Made by a program: the position numbers and the translations under genes
Notes under the pieces: generated by a model
The model's database searches: none
The model's input: only the letters and a program-made list of their open reading frames with translations
What the model was told of the DNA's origin: nothing
In this document: one piece after another, positions 8,669 to 16,502 of the stretch
Numbering within the stretch: position 1 is the first letter of the stretch
Layout: each line of letters opens with the position of its first letter
Source of the DNA: JAFDWR01 sp038216655
Lineage (GTDB): Bacteria > Armatimonadota > Fimbriimonadia > Fimbriimonadales > Fimbriimonadaceae
DNA: 64,000 bases
NCBI GenBank assembly: GCA_038216655.1
Contig: JBBQPZ010000019.1
Coordinates: 9,923 to 73,922 of the forward strand
Reading direction: 5' to 3'

Positions 8669-9952
8669 TTGACGATCAAAGAATTCAATTTGGCGGTGGC
8701 CAAGGGGCAGGGGCGGGCGATTTTGCACTTGCGCTCGGTAGACCCTGCTCCTTACTTCCACTCGGTTCGGCGGGCAGTGCTTCGGTGGCAAGGTTACGAT
8801 GCGCAGTGCGAACCGAAGCGCGGTGAGTATCTGGTGGATCTGATCAACGCAAGTTCGGAACCCGAGCAGCTTAAGGAGTTGGTGATTCGGCACCTTGCTC
8901 GCCAGGAGGGTTATTGGGGACATCGGGCGCACAAGCGAGACGCCGTTCGCGTCTTGGCGTTGCGTGGGTCTGAAGCGGCCAAGCAAGCGCTGTATCGCGC
9001 GTTTGAGTCCGGTGACGTTTCGGCAGATGACGCGATCCTTGAACTAGAAGGGTTAGTTGGCCTGGAATGGCTCTTGCTCAACTCGCTCAAGAACTCGGAG
9101 ATAGACCGTTCGCAGCGTGAATGGTGGGTTCGAGATCTTGCCGAAAGCCTCGGAGAGGACGTCGTTCGGGTTCATCTCTTGTCTTCTGATGAGGTGGCTG
9201 TCCGCGATGCAGCGGAGTACATGGAGCGGACCTTTGAAAATCGTCCATGGCAGCCGCACAAGAGCGGATTTGCAGATTTTGACGACCTAAAGCATCAGTG
9301 GCAAGAGAAGAAATCCCGGGTTGGGCTTTGGAAGTGGGGCATGGAGGCGTCAGGAGAAGAACTTGCTAAAGCGGCCCTGGAATTCGAGACTTGCGAGGAC
9401 GCGGAATTCTTGCGGGCACTCGCCAAGATCTTCGAGAAGGTAAAGAAATACCCCGGCAGCTATCCGACGGTCGCACGGCGAGCGAAGGCATGGCCAGCGG
9501 ATGACCAGCCGAACCCATTTACGCTGATGCTCAGCAAGCGGAAGGCGCCATCGCTTCGGAAGTTCGGGCTGACCTTCTTGGCCGAAGGACGGATACCCGA
9601 GGGCATTGATCTGATTCGGAAGAACGCATTGCCTGTCGACGGACCCGCGATCATCGAGGGTCTCGGAAGGGTCCCGTTGGACGATTTATGGTTTGTTCAC
9701 GGGATCGGTTTGGACTGCTTCGAGCTTGCCAAACTCCTTGACAACCTGCATGCAGGATGGATTTTTGGTTGGATGTTCGAGCATTCGCCTTGTTCGTTTT
9801 GCCGGAACAGTGCGTTCCGGGACATGACCGATCGAGGTTTGGCGACACCGGCGATGGTTGCGGAGGCGATGTGGGATTGCGATCCGGACACGCGGCAGGT
9901 GGCGCGGTCCGTGTCGCTCATAGATCCGCTTCCGACAGACCCGTTTGTTTGA
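8669..9952 (+). CDS. Hypothetical protein, possibly helical-repeat
   Basis: Unrecognised 427-residue soluble protein starting at TTG 8669 (MTIKEFNLAVAKGQGRAI). The first half is rich in alternating hydrophobic and charged helices (LKELVIRHLARQEGYW, AKQALYRAFESGDVSADD, DEVAVRDAAEYMERTF), which resembles HEAT-like repeats, though no consensus could be checked. Cys and Trp are scattered (FEHSPCSFC near residue 370). No signal peptide or membrane helix. Its 3' end overlaps the convergent HicA gene by 35 nt (9918-9952), so transcription of one may interfere with the other. Codon use matches the rest of the window. Confidence 0.7.
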   Translation: MTIKEFNLAVAKGQGRAILHLRSVDPAPYFHSVRRAVLRWQGYDAQCEPKRGEYLVDLINASSEPEQLKELVIRHLARQEGYWGHRAHKRDAVRVLALRGSEAAKQALYRAFESGDVSADDAILELEGLVGLEWLLLNSLKNSEIDRSQREWWVRDLAESLGEDVVRVHLLSSDEVAVRDAAEYMERTFENRPWQPHKSGFADFDDLKHQWQEKKSRVGLWKWGMEASGEELAKAALEFETCEDAEFLRALAKIFEKVKKYPGSYPTVARRAKAWPADDQPNPFTLMLSKRKAPSLRKFGLTFLAEGRIPEGIDLIRKNALPVDGPAIIEGLGRVPLDDLWFVHGIGLDCFELAKLLDNLHAGWIFGWMFEHSPCSFCRNSAFRDMTDRGLATPAMVAEAMWDCDPDTRQVARSVSLIDPLPTDPFV

Positions 9953-10124
9953 GGAAGTGTCCAAGAAGGCCCGGCTTAAGGGTCTGACTCCCATGGACCG
10001 GGACTGAGATACGCTCTCGGACGCCCTCTTTGCCGTAGATGTGGTGGCTCCCGTTTACGCGTAGCAGATTCCAACCATGCCGCTCAAGAATGCGGGCGAA
10101 TTCTTTGCCCGAGACGCTCTTCAC
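9918..10124 (-). CDS. hicA: HicA family toxin (mRNA interferase)
   Basis: Type II toxin-antitoxin toxin of 68 residues that, in the HicA family, cleaves mRNA. It shows the dsRBD-like HicA pattern: GKEFARILERHGW, then the catalytic His in the motif VNGSHHIY, then SVPVHGSQTLKPGLL and a C-terminal helix. Length is normal for HicA. It follows hicB with a 4-nt overlap (10121-10124). The antitoxin-first order is the less common one for hic loci, where hicA usually precedes hicB, but it occurs. The end of the gene overlaps the convergent hypothetical gene. Confidence 0.9.
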   Translation of the reverse strand: MKSVSGKEFARILERHGWNLLRVNGSHHIYGKEGVRERISVPVHGSQTLKPGLLGHFLKQTGLSEADL

Positions 10125-10315
10125 ACCGCGATCTCGTAGATGTCGCCTTCATCGACCCTTTCGGGACCGGTGCCGAGCCAACCGTCAATCGCCTCTCGGA
10201 CGTTGGCCATGAGTTCCTCGAGGGTTTCGCCTTGGGTCGCGCACCCGGGAAGAGCGGGCACTTCCGCCCAGAATCCGCCTTCTTTCTCGCGGTGAACGAC
10301 GACTTTCAAAGTCAC
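10121..10315 (-). CDS. hicB: HicB family antitoxin (short form)
   Basis: Antitoxin of 64 residues with the partial RNase H-like HicB fold: LKVVVHREKEGGFWAEVPAL, then PGCATQGETLEELMANVREAI. It has no room for the C-terminal DNA-binding domain of longer HicB proteins, so self-regulation by this protein alone is doubtful. The start is GTG (10313-10315). On the minus strand TACAAT lies 6 nt before it, so the transcript is probably leaderless. It overlaps hicA by 4 nt and lies 4 nt from the end of the MFS gene. Confidence 0.9.
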   Translation of the reverse strand: MTLKVVVHREKEGGFWAEVPALPGCATQGETLEELMANVREAIDGWLGTGPERVDEGDIYEIAV

Positions 10316-10319
10316 GCCC

Positions 10320-11603
10320 CTATTGTACGTCGAGACTTTCGGACTTGTGCTCGTAGTCGCGCAAAGCTCGCGAACGGGAGAACCAGGCGGCCACGAGGAG
10401 GCTGCCGATGCCTCCTACGACAACCGACCAGCGCGCGCCGGTGAACTCGGCGAGCTCTCCGGCTTCGAAATCGCCAAGCTTGGGGCCGGAAAGTTGCAAG
10501 ATCATCGAGGCCGCCGACATGCGTCCGCGCATCTCGTCGGGGGTGGCGAGTTGGCGGATGGTTTGCCGCATGACCGTCGAGATCATGTCCGATGCACCGA
10601 TGGCGGCGAGGAAGATGAACGCAGTGATGAGGTGGTTCGAGACGCCGAACAGGATCGTGAAGAGGCCGTAGCAGGCGATCATCGCGAGCACCCAGCGGCC
10701 CTGATGTTTGATCGTCGGTGCCCAAGCTAAGACCATCGAGGCCAGCAATGCCCCGACACCCTGGGCGGCCATGAGCCAGCCGAAGATGATCTTGGCGTGC
10801 TGTTCGCTTCCGCCTTCGTTCAAGATGTTCGAGAACGCGGGCATGAGCGCTTCGGCGCCGGCGCACATCGTGGCCCAGAAGTCGATAAAGAGGGCGCTGC
10901 GAACCACGCGGGTGTTCCAAACGAAGACCAGTCCCTCATGGATGAACGCGAGCACTTCGCGTAGAGACTTCGACCGATTCGCGAGATCGGCGGGGCGCTT
11001 GGGGAGGATGGCGACGGCGAAGAGGACGGAGCCGAACGAGATGCAGTTCAGCAGGTAGCACCAGGCCAGCCCAGAGATTCCCGCCGCTCCTGGCGAGGCG
11101 ATCAGGACGCCCGCGAGAACCGGGCCAAGGATGTCGCTGAGGCGCCAGAGTATCCCGTTGATGCTCGCCGCATTCGGGAAGTCCTTCGCGGGGACGAGGG
11201 AGGCGATCATCGCCTGACGGGCAGGGCCGTTAAACGCCGACGAGACCGCGTTCAGGGCGACGACCGTATACAGCCAGCCGACGCCGAGATGGTCCCCATC
11301 TCGAAGCGTCACGTAAAAAGCCAGGACGGAGACGAGTCCCATCCCGAGGTTCGTCAGAAGCAGGACCCCGCGGCGGTCGAACTGGTCCGCGACCAGGCCC
11401 CCAAATAGAGAGAGGATCAGAAGCGGAACGACTTGGAAAAGGCCGATCGCGCCGACCATCCCGTTGCTGCCGGTGAGGTGATAGACCTGCCACAGGATGG
11501 TCGCCCACTGCATCCGGTTGCCGATGTTGGACACGAACGAGCCGATTTGGAGGTTTCGGTAATCCCGGTGCGCAAGGGCGGGAAGTCGTTCGAGGAGTCG
11601 CAC
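10320..11603 (-). CDS. MFS transporter (EntS/DUF894-like exporter)
   Basis: A 427-residue inner-membrane protein with about 12 helices, of the major facilitator type related to enterobactin exporter EntS and macrolide efflux proteins. The start reads LPALAHRDYRNLQIGSFVSNIGNRMQWATILWQVY, with the short loop motif LVADQFDRRGVLLLTN between helices 2 and 3. The cytoplasmic mid-loop SLREVLAFIHEGLVFVW is typical of the subgroup. The substrate is unknown. GTG 11601-11603 is preceded by TACACT 9 nt upstream, suggesting a leaderless message. It lies 33 nt from the DUF5009 gene, on the same strand. Confidence 0.82.
   Translation of the reverse strand: MRLLERLPALAHRDYRNLQIGSFVSNIGNRMQWATILWQVYHLTGSNGMVGAIGLFQVVPLLILSLFGGLVADQFDRRGVLLLTNLGMGLVSVLAFYVTLRDGDHLGVGWLYTVVALNAVSSAFNGPARQAMIASLVPAKDFPNAASINGILWRLSDILGPVLAGVLIASPGAAGISGLAWCYLLNCISFGSVLFAVAILPKRPADLANRSKSLREVLAFIHEGLVFVWNTRVVRSALFIDFWATMCAGAEALMPAFSNILNEGGSEQHAKIIFGWLMAAQGVGALLASMVLAWAPTIKHQGRWVLAMIACYGLFTILFGVSNHLITAFIFLAAIGASDMISTVMRQTIRQLATPDEMRGRMSAASMILQLSGPKLGDFEAGELAEFTGARWSVVVGGIGSLLVAAWFSRSRALRDYEHKSESLDVQ
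10322..10327 (-). promoter_or_regulatory. -10 box TACAAT of hicBA
   Basis: The minus-strand TACAAT lies 6 nt before the GTG start of hicB and sits within the last codons of the upstream MFS gene, giving the TA pair its own promoter. Confidence 0.45.
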
Positions 11604-11612
11604 GGGGCTTTC

Positions 11613-11618
11613 AGTGTA
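11613..11618 (-). promoter_or_regulatory. -10 box TACACT before the MFS gene
   Basis: On the minus strand TACACT lies 9 nt before the GTG start. No Shine-Dalgarno is seen. Confidence 0.35.
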
Positions 11619-11636
11619 TCAGGTGGGGCGTGAGGG

Positions 11637-13187
11637 TCAAGTTCGGAGAAACACCTTGCGGCGGGTGAACCAGGCGGCCGCGTAGGCGACTACGAGCGTC
11701 TCGATGAACGCAACGATCGATTGGAGCCAGGGATTGTCGGTTTGCTTGGCGGCGAACTCGTTGGCCGCGATCAGGCCGAAGATGGCGGGAACGAGGTTCG
11801 TCGTGAGGATGTAGCCGAGGATCGGGTTCTGGCCGAGTTCGGTGGTGGTGCGAATCCAGCGGTCGCGTTTGGCGACGTCGATCAGGACGCTGAGCCCGAC
11901 GAGCGCGAAGAACGCGAGGCCCGTGGTGAGGAGGAAGTAGCTGGCGGTCGGAGAGGCCTTACGGATGCCACCGCCCAGGGGCTCGACAAGCAGGCCGAAG
12001 ACGACGAAAGCAGTGCCGTACTCAGCGAACTTTCTGATTCTCTGCTCGAGGGCCGAGCCTGGTTTGCGGAGCAGCCGTAGGGAGATTGCGCTGAGGGCGA
12101 AGAGGACCAGGGTGGTGGCGACGACTTCGCGGGCGAATAGCCCGATGGTGGCGATCGCGGACATCGCGACACCTATGAGTCCGGCGGCTCGGCTGCGCCA
12201 GGGCTCCCAGGTCTCGGCGTTGTCGGTGAAGCGTTCCCGATAGAGGTCGCCGCAGATCGTCCCAGGGATCACGATTAAGAGATACTTTATATATTCGAAG
12301 TGATACACAATTGGCACGAAGCGCTGGTAGGGCCAGGTGTCGAAATTCAAGAGGTAGGGCCAGTGGTCCTTTTGCAGGTGCTGGATCGGGGTGTATTGCC
12401 AGATGGTCGTGCCGACTCCGCCGAGGTCCTTGGTGAGAAAGATCATGAACACGGACGCGCAGATGGCCCACCTGACGAGGGGCTTGGTTTGGGTGAGGAA
12501 CCAGATCGCGCCGCCGAACAGAGCCATGTTGGCGAGGACCATCAGGATGATGTCGAGCCGGTAGTTGGCGAACCCGCGGTTGCCGTCGGCGTAGTGGCTG
12601 GAGACGAGAAGTAAGAACGCGCCCATCCAGCCAAGCCAGGTTAGGATTTTCGTCGTTTGGAAACGCCGGGAGTTCGCCCCCTCCCTGCCTCCCCCCGGGG
12701 CGGGGGAGGAGTTCATCTCGGGAGTTGACGGATTGGCCGGCCATCTCGCGAACATGAGGAACATCAGCGCGCAGCCGAGGATCGTGGCGAGATTGGCGGT
12801 GGCATCCGGGGTGGTGGCGAAGACCCCCGCCCGGAAGTGTTCATCCACGAGGGAGAACACAGCGAGCAGCGCCCCTCGGATGAGGAGCCATTTGGCGATG
12901 TCCTTGGATGTCGCGCCGCGGTCCATGCGCGCTCGGATCGCGAGGGGGATCGCCGCGCCCATCGCGAAGAGGAAGAAGGGGAAGACGAGGTCGACCCAGG
13001 TGATGCCGAAGATCGTGACGACGGTGTCGTTGCTGGGGGGCGCGTTCTGTCCGTGGTACATCCATGCGGGGAGGAGTTTCGGGACGAAATCGGAGAGGGC
13101 CATCCCGAGCAGGGCGAGGCCCCGGAGGGCATCGAGCGCGAGTACCCTTGGCGAAGCGGTCTTAGGTGAATCTTCGGAAGTCGCCAT
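11637..13187 (-). CDS. DUF5009 / NagX-like (HGSNAT family) membrane protein
   Basis: The product is about 516 residues with many membrane helices. It starts at MATSEDSPKTASPRVLALDALRG; the RxxxLDxLRG start is shared by DUF5009, NagX and heparan-alpha-glucosaminide N-acetyltransferase-like acyltransferases. Next comes GITWVDLVFPFFLFAMG, the conserved helix-2 motif. The family is thought to transacetylate sugars across the inner membrane; the substrate is unknown. I chose ATG 13187 because longer frames run through the upstream GNAT gene. It overlaps that gene by 26 nt, so the two are probably co-transcribed. A repeat-derived SSPAPGGGREG segment sits in a loop near residues 159-170. Confidence 0.8.
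   Translation of the reverse strand: MATSEDSPKTASPRVLALDALRGLALLGMALSDFVPKLLPAWMYHGQNAPPSNDTVVTIFGITWVDLVFPFFLFAMGAAIPLAIRARMDRGATSKDIAKWLLIRGALLAVFSLVDEHFRAGVFATTPDATANLATILGCALMFLMFARWPANPSTPEMNSSPAPGGGREGANSRRFQTTKILTWLGWMGAFLLLVSSHYADGNRGFANYRLDIILMVLANMALFGGAIWFLTQTKPLVRWAICASVFMIFLTKDLGGVGTTIWQYTPIQHLQKDHWPYLLNFDTWPYQRFVPIVYHFEYIKYLLIVIPGTICGDLYRERFTDNAETWEPWRSRAAGLIGVAMSAIATIGLFAREVVATTLVLFALSAISLRLLRKPGSALEQRIRKFAEYGTAFVVFGLLVEPLGGGIRKASPTASYFLLTTGLAFFALVGLSVLIDVAKRDRWIRTTTELGQNPILGYILTTNLVPAIFGLIAANEFAAKQTDNPWLQSIVAFIETLVVAYAAAWFTRRKVFLRT
12677..12710. repeat. Interspersed C/G-rich repeat inside the DUF5009 gene
   Basis: Matches 33 of 34 bases of the repeat at 5607-5640 in the ALDH16 gene. 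It is read in the same frame and encodes SSPAPGGGREG in a loop between predicted membrane segments. Confidence 0.65.
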
Positions 13188-13767
13188 GGGTGGGAGTCCA
13201 AGCCGGGTTGAGCAGCGCGGTGCACACATGATCCTCCCATCGACCGTCAATGCGCAAATAATCGCGGGCGGTGCCTTCGATCTGGAAGCCAAGGCGCGTG
13301 AGAACCGCGCCACTTCGAGCATTCGACGGCATGTAATTCGCGGCGATTCGGTGCAACTTCCACTGATCAAACATGTACTCGATGGCGGGCTTGAGGGCTT
13401 CTGTCATATAGCCCTGGCCTTGCTGGGACTCGGCGAGCGAGTATCCGAGATTGCAGCCGTACATGGGGTCACGCTGGATCATCGTGAAGTTCGCCACGCC
13501 GATGGCAACGCCCGGGGCATCGTTGCGGAAGAGCACGAGGCGCACCCCGCGTCCAATGTGGAACTCCTCGTGGACGGCCCGGATGCGCTCGGTCCAGCCG
13601 TTGCGAGTGAAGATCGATGCCTCGAAGGTCGGGTAGTAGGGCTGGAGGAATTCTCGGTTCTCGCGGAACAACTCGGCCATTGTCTCGGCGTCTCCGAGCT
13701 GGGGAAGCCGGAGGATCAACCGCTCGCTCTTGAGCAGGACAGGAGAGAGTCGGGCGTTGAGCAGCAT
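13162..13767 (-). CDS. GNAT N-acetyltransferase, RimJ/RimL type
   Basis: Acetyl-CoA-dependent N-acetyltransferase of about 200 residues. The family start SERLILRLPQLGDAETMAEL is followed by VAIGVANF, the acetyl-CoA-binding GYSLAESQQGQGYMTEAL and the C-terminal NARSGAVLTRLGFQIEG. This is the RimJ type that modifies ribosomal protein or small-molecule amines. A start at 13836 is possible but would overlap the serC start on the other strand; ATG 13767 has GGAAG about 10 nt upstream and is preferred, and ATG 13782 is another option. It overlaps the DUF5009 gene by 26 nt. Confidence 0.85.
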   Translation of the reverse strand: MLLNARLSPVLLKSERLILRLPQLGDAETMAELFRENREFLQPYYPTFEASIFTRNGWTERIRAVHEEFHIGRGVRLVLFRNDAPGVAIGVANFTMIQRDPMYGCNLGYSLAESQQGQGYMTEALKPAIEYMFDQWKLHRIAANYMPSNARSGAVLTRLGFQIEGTARDYLRIDGRWEDHVCTALLNPAWTPTHGDFRRFT

Positions 13768-13834
13768 CGCTTCTGCTTCCATGATGCCCGACCCGGGCCG
13801 GATGAAAAGCGCCCAAACGGGTAAAACTTCGATC

Positions 13835-14926
13835 ATGAGTCAGCCGTACAACCGCGTCTACAACTTCTCCGCCGGCCCCTGCACCCTGCCCGTCGAGGTG
13901 CTTGAGGAGGCGAAAGAGGGTTTGCTGAACTACAAGGGCGTCGGCATGAGCGTGATGGAGATGAGTCACCGCTCCAAGGCCTACGAGGCGATCATCGCGG
14001 AGACGGAAGCGAGTCTGCGCGACTTGCTGTCGGTGCCTGAGGACTATAGGGTTCTCTTCCTTCAGGGTGGCGCAAGTCTGCAGTTCACGATGCTGGCGAT
14101 GAATTTCCTGCGTGGCGGGGTGGCCGACTACATCACGACGGGAACCTGGGGCAGCAAGGCGGTCGAGTCGGCCGCTTTGGAGGGTAAGGCGAATCAGATC
14201 TACACCGCGAAGGCGACGAACTTCGACCGACTTCCGACCAAGAGCGATCTCTCGTTCACGCCGAACGCGAACTACGTTCACTTCACGAGCAACGAGACGA
14301 TCCAGGGCGTTCAGTACAAGGAAGATCCGGCATATCCCGGCACGATCATCTGCGACATGTCGAGCGACATCCTCGCGCGGAACGTCGATGTCAGCAAGTA
14401 CGCAATGATCTATGCGGGGGCGCAGAAGAACATGGGTCCGGCGGGTGCGACGGTGGTGCTGATCCGTGACGAGATGATCGAGAAGGTACCTTCGGGGCTG
14501 TCGCCGATGCTCGACTATAGGGTCCAGGCAGAGAACGGCTCGATGTACAACACGCCGCCGTGTTGGACGATCTACATGTGCGGCCTGGTCTACAAATGGG
14601 TCGCCAAACTCGGCGGGATTGACGCGATGCAGAAGCAAAACGAGCAGAAGTCGGCGCTGTTGTATTCGACGGTCGACCGCTCGAACGGGTTCTACAAGGG
14701 CCACGCGGTCGAGCCGGTGCGTTCGACGATGAACGTGACGTTCACTTTGCCGGATGAGGACTTGACCAAGGCGTTCATCAAGGAGAGCGAGGCGGCGGGG
14801 TTTGATGGCCTGAAGGGCCACCGCTCGGTCGGCGGTATTCGGGCGAGCATCTACAACGCGTTCCCGGTGCAGGGCTGCGCCGACCTGGCCGCGTTCATGG
14901 GCGACTTCGCGTCGCGGAATGGCTGA
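13835..14926 (+). CDS. serC: Phosphoserine aminotransferase
   Basis: PLP enzyme converting 3-phosphohydroxypyruvate and glutamate to phosphoserine, the second step of serine synthesis; it also acts in the PLP pathway in some bacteria. It has 363 residues, normal for SerC. The family start YNFSAGPCTLPVEVLEEA is followed by MSHRSKAY, FLQGGASLQF, the PLP-Lys region YAGAQKNMGPAGATVVLIR and the C-terminal GHRSVGGIRASIYNA. ATG 13835 is the only start matching the family N-terminus. It is transcribed alone, divergent from the GNAT gene, and followed by a repeat island. Confidence 0.95.
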   Translation: MSQPYNRVYNFSAGPCTLPVEVLEEAKEGLLNYKGVGMSVMEMSHRSKAYEAIIAETEASLRDLLSVPEDYRVLFLQGGASLQFTMLAMNFLRGGVADYITTGTWGSKAVESAALEGKANQIYTAKATNFDRLPTKSDLSFTPNANYVHFTSNETIQGVQYKEDPAYPGTIICDMSSDILARNVDVSKYAMIYAGAQKNMGPAGATVVLIRDEMIEKVPSGLSPMLDYRVQAENGSMYNTPPCWTIYMCGLVYKWVAKLGGIDAMQKQNEQKSALLYSTVDRSNGFYKGHAVEPVRSTMNVTFTLPDEDLTKAFIKESEAAGFDGLKGHRSVGGIRASIYNAFPVQGCADLAAFMGDFASRNG

Positions 14927-14934
14927 GCATTCGT

Positions 14935-15066
14935 GGTAGTGGTAGTGCCGAGGTTGCTCGGTCGCGAAGGCGAGAGACCCGACCGAAATTGCCCGCGCGA
15001 GATTCCGTGCAAGTGCCGTTTGCGGTCAGATCCCTCGCGTTCGCTACCCGCTCCCTCGGGATGACA
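14935..15066. repeat. Intergenic repeat (GTGGTAGTGGTAGTG and GATCCCTCG...GGGATGACA units)
   Basis: GTGGTAGTGGTAGTG near 14935 matches the arms of the island at 55219-55390. GTCAGATCCCTCG near 15027 and CCCTCGGGATGACA at 15053-15066 match the islands at 20191-20307 and 58777-59015. There is no gene in this 162-nt gap. Confidence 0.55.
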
Positions 15067-15088
15067 CACTTCCTTTCCTACATAACAA

Positions 15089-15790
15089 GTGAAATCCCTT
15101 TTCCTCGCCGGTCTGACGGCTAGCCTTGATGCGCTGAAGCGGACGCTTCGCCCGATCCTTGCAATCCAGGGGATGGCGATCTTGTTGGTGGTGCTGTTCT
15201 ACACCGTTCCAGCAGTGCGTGAGTTCAGCGGGCGGCTGGCGAGCCTCAGCGCGCAGGGCGGGGTGGTGGGGGCCGCTTTCAGCACGCTGGTGGCCAGCAT
15301 GGTTCTTCCGCGGATCTTTCTGGCGGTCGTGGGTTGGAAGGGGGCACCGAGTCGCGGGGCAGACTTGTTGTTTGAGATTGGCTACTGGACGTTCATTGGC
15401 GTGGAGATCTACCTGTTCTACATGCTTCAGGCGTACCTCTTTGGCAACACACCTGACTTCGCCACGGTGGCGAAGAAGGTCGCGCTCGATATCCTTGTGT
15501 TCACTCCTCTCTGGAACATGCCGGTTTCGTCATTGATGTTCCTCTGGCGCGACCGGGGTTTCTCCGTCGTAAGGACGCGGGAGGCGATTCGGGAGGGAGC
15601 GCTGGTCCCGCGTATCGCGGTGTTTATTGTGGGGGCCGTGGGGTTCTGGTTCCCGATGGTCTCAGCGATTTACTCGCTGCCGCACGACGTTCAGTTCGTG
15701 CTGTTCCTCCTCGCTCAAGCAGCTTGGACGTTGATCCTGCTGGCGATGGACCGGGCCAAGCGTTCTCCCGACCCCAGTCCGACGATGTAA
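15089..15790 (+). CDS. Hypothetical membrane protein
   Basis: A 233-residue protein starting at GTG 15089, with about five hydrophobic segments: QGMAILLVVLFYTVPAV, VVGAAFSTLVASMVLPRIFL, FIGVEIYLFYMLQAYLFG, VAVFIVG-type near residue 175, and FVLFLLAQAAWTLILLAM. It is probably an inner-membrane protein. The order of helices recalls Mpv17/PMP22-like proteins, but I would not assign it. It starts a compact run of genes: the DUF554 gene begins 10 nt after its stop, so they are probably one operon. Confidence 0.7.
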   Translation: MKSLFLAGLTASLDALKRTLRPILAIQGMAILLVVLFYTVPAVREFSGRLASLSAQGGVVGAAFSTLVASMVLPRIFLAVVGWKGAPSRGADLLFEIGYWTFIGVEIYLFYMLQAYLFGNTPDFATVAKKVALDILVFTPLWNMPVSSLMFLWRDRGFSVVRTREAIREGALVPRIAVFIVGAVGFWFPMVSAIYSLPHDVQFVLFLLAQAAWTLILLAMDRAKRSPDPSPTM

Positions 15791-15793
15791 GAT
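15788..15793 (+). promoter_or_regulatory. -10 box TAAGAT before the DUF554 gene
   Basis: TAAGAT lies 7 nt before ATG 15801 and overlaps the stop of the upstream gene. It supports the downstream ATG as the real start and gives the DUF554-mscS-DUF2071 genes a possible internal promoter. Confidence 0.35.
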
Positions 15794-15800
15794 GGTGCCC

Positions 15801-16502
15801 ATGCGCGGGACCTTGCTGAATACGGCGACGGTGGTGGTCGGCGCATCGATTGGCCTTGCCGCGGGAAACCTGATTCCGGGTAGCTATCAGGAGGTCGCGC
15901 TCACCGGCATCGGACTATGCGGGATTGGCATGGGGATTCGGATGTTCCTCAAGACCCAGAATTCGCTGGTCCCGACGATTTCGGTGGCGATCGGCGGGGT
16001 AATTGGTCTCGCGCTGGGGATGCATGCCGGGATCGACGCGTTCGCGGACTGGGCGAAGACTCACCTGCCCGGCAATAACGCCCACTTCAATGAGGGGTTG
16101 ATCACTTCGTTCGTCCTCTTCTGCATCGGGCCGATGACCTTGCTCGGGTGCATGCAGGATGCGCTGGAGAAGAAGATCGAGCTGTTGGCGCTCAAGTCGA
16201 CGATGGACGGGATTTCGGCGATCTTCCTGGCCGCTGCGTTCGGGGCGGGGGTGCTCGTGACGGCGGGTCTGCTTTTTGTCTTTCAGACGGTCATTACGTT
16301 GCTTGCCCGGAAGCTGAAGCCGGTGGCGGATAATCCGATCATGCTGGACGAGTTGACGGCGGCGGGCGGGGCAATTCTTGTTGGGATCGGGATCGGCTTG
16401 ATCGGGCTCAAGGACTTGCACACCGCCAACTACCTTCCTGCGCTCTTCCTTGCTCCGATTTTGGCGCTCGGGTTTTCTCGGTTGGAGAAGAAGGTCTCAT
16501 GA
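15801..16502 (+). CDS. DUF554 family membrane protein (YdfK-like)
   Basis: A protein of about 233 residues with roughly seven hydrophobic segments and many glycines (ATVVVGASIGLAAGNLIP, SVAIGGVIGLALGMHAG). DUF554 proteins typically begin GTLxNTxxxxxG, and here MRGTLLNTATVVVG at 15801 fits; ATG 15792 would add three residues. ITSFVLFCIGPMTLLGCMQDAL and the late LDELTAAGGAILVGIGIGL are family-like. The function is unknown, possibly transport. Its end overlaps the MscS gene by 4 nt (ATGA). Confidence 0.85.
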   Translation: MRGTLLNTATVVVGASIGLAAGNLIPGSYQEVALTGIGLCGIGMGIRMFLKTQNSLVPTISVAIGGVIGLALGMHAGIDAFADWAKTHLPGNNAHFNEGLITSFVLFCIGPMTLLGCMQDALEKKIELLALKSTMDGISAIFLAAAFGAGVLVTAGLLFVFQTVITLLARKLKPVADNPIMLDELTAAGGAILVGIGIGLIGLKDLHTANYLPALFLAPILALGFSRLEKKVS

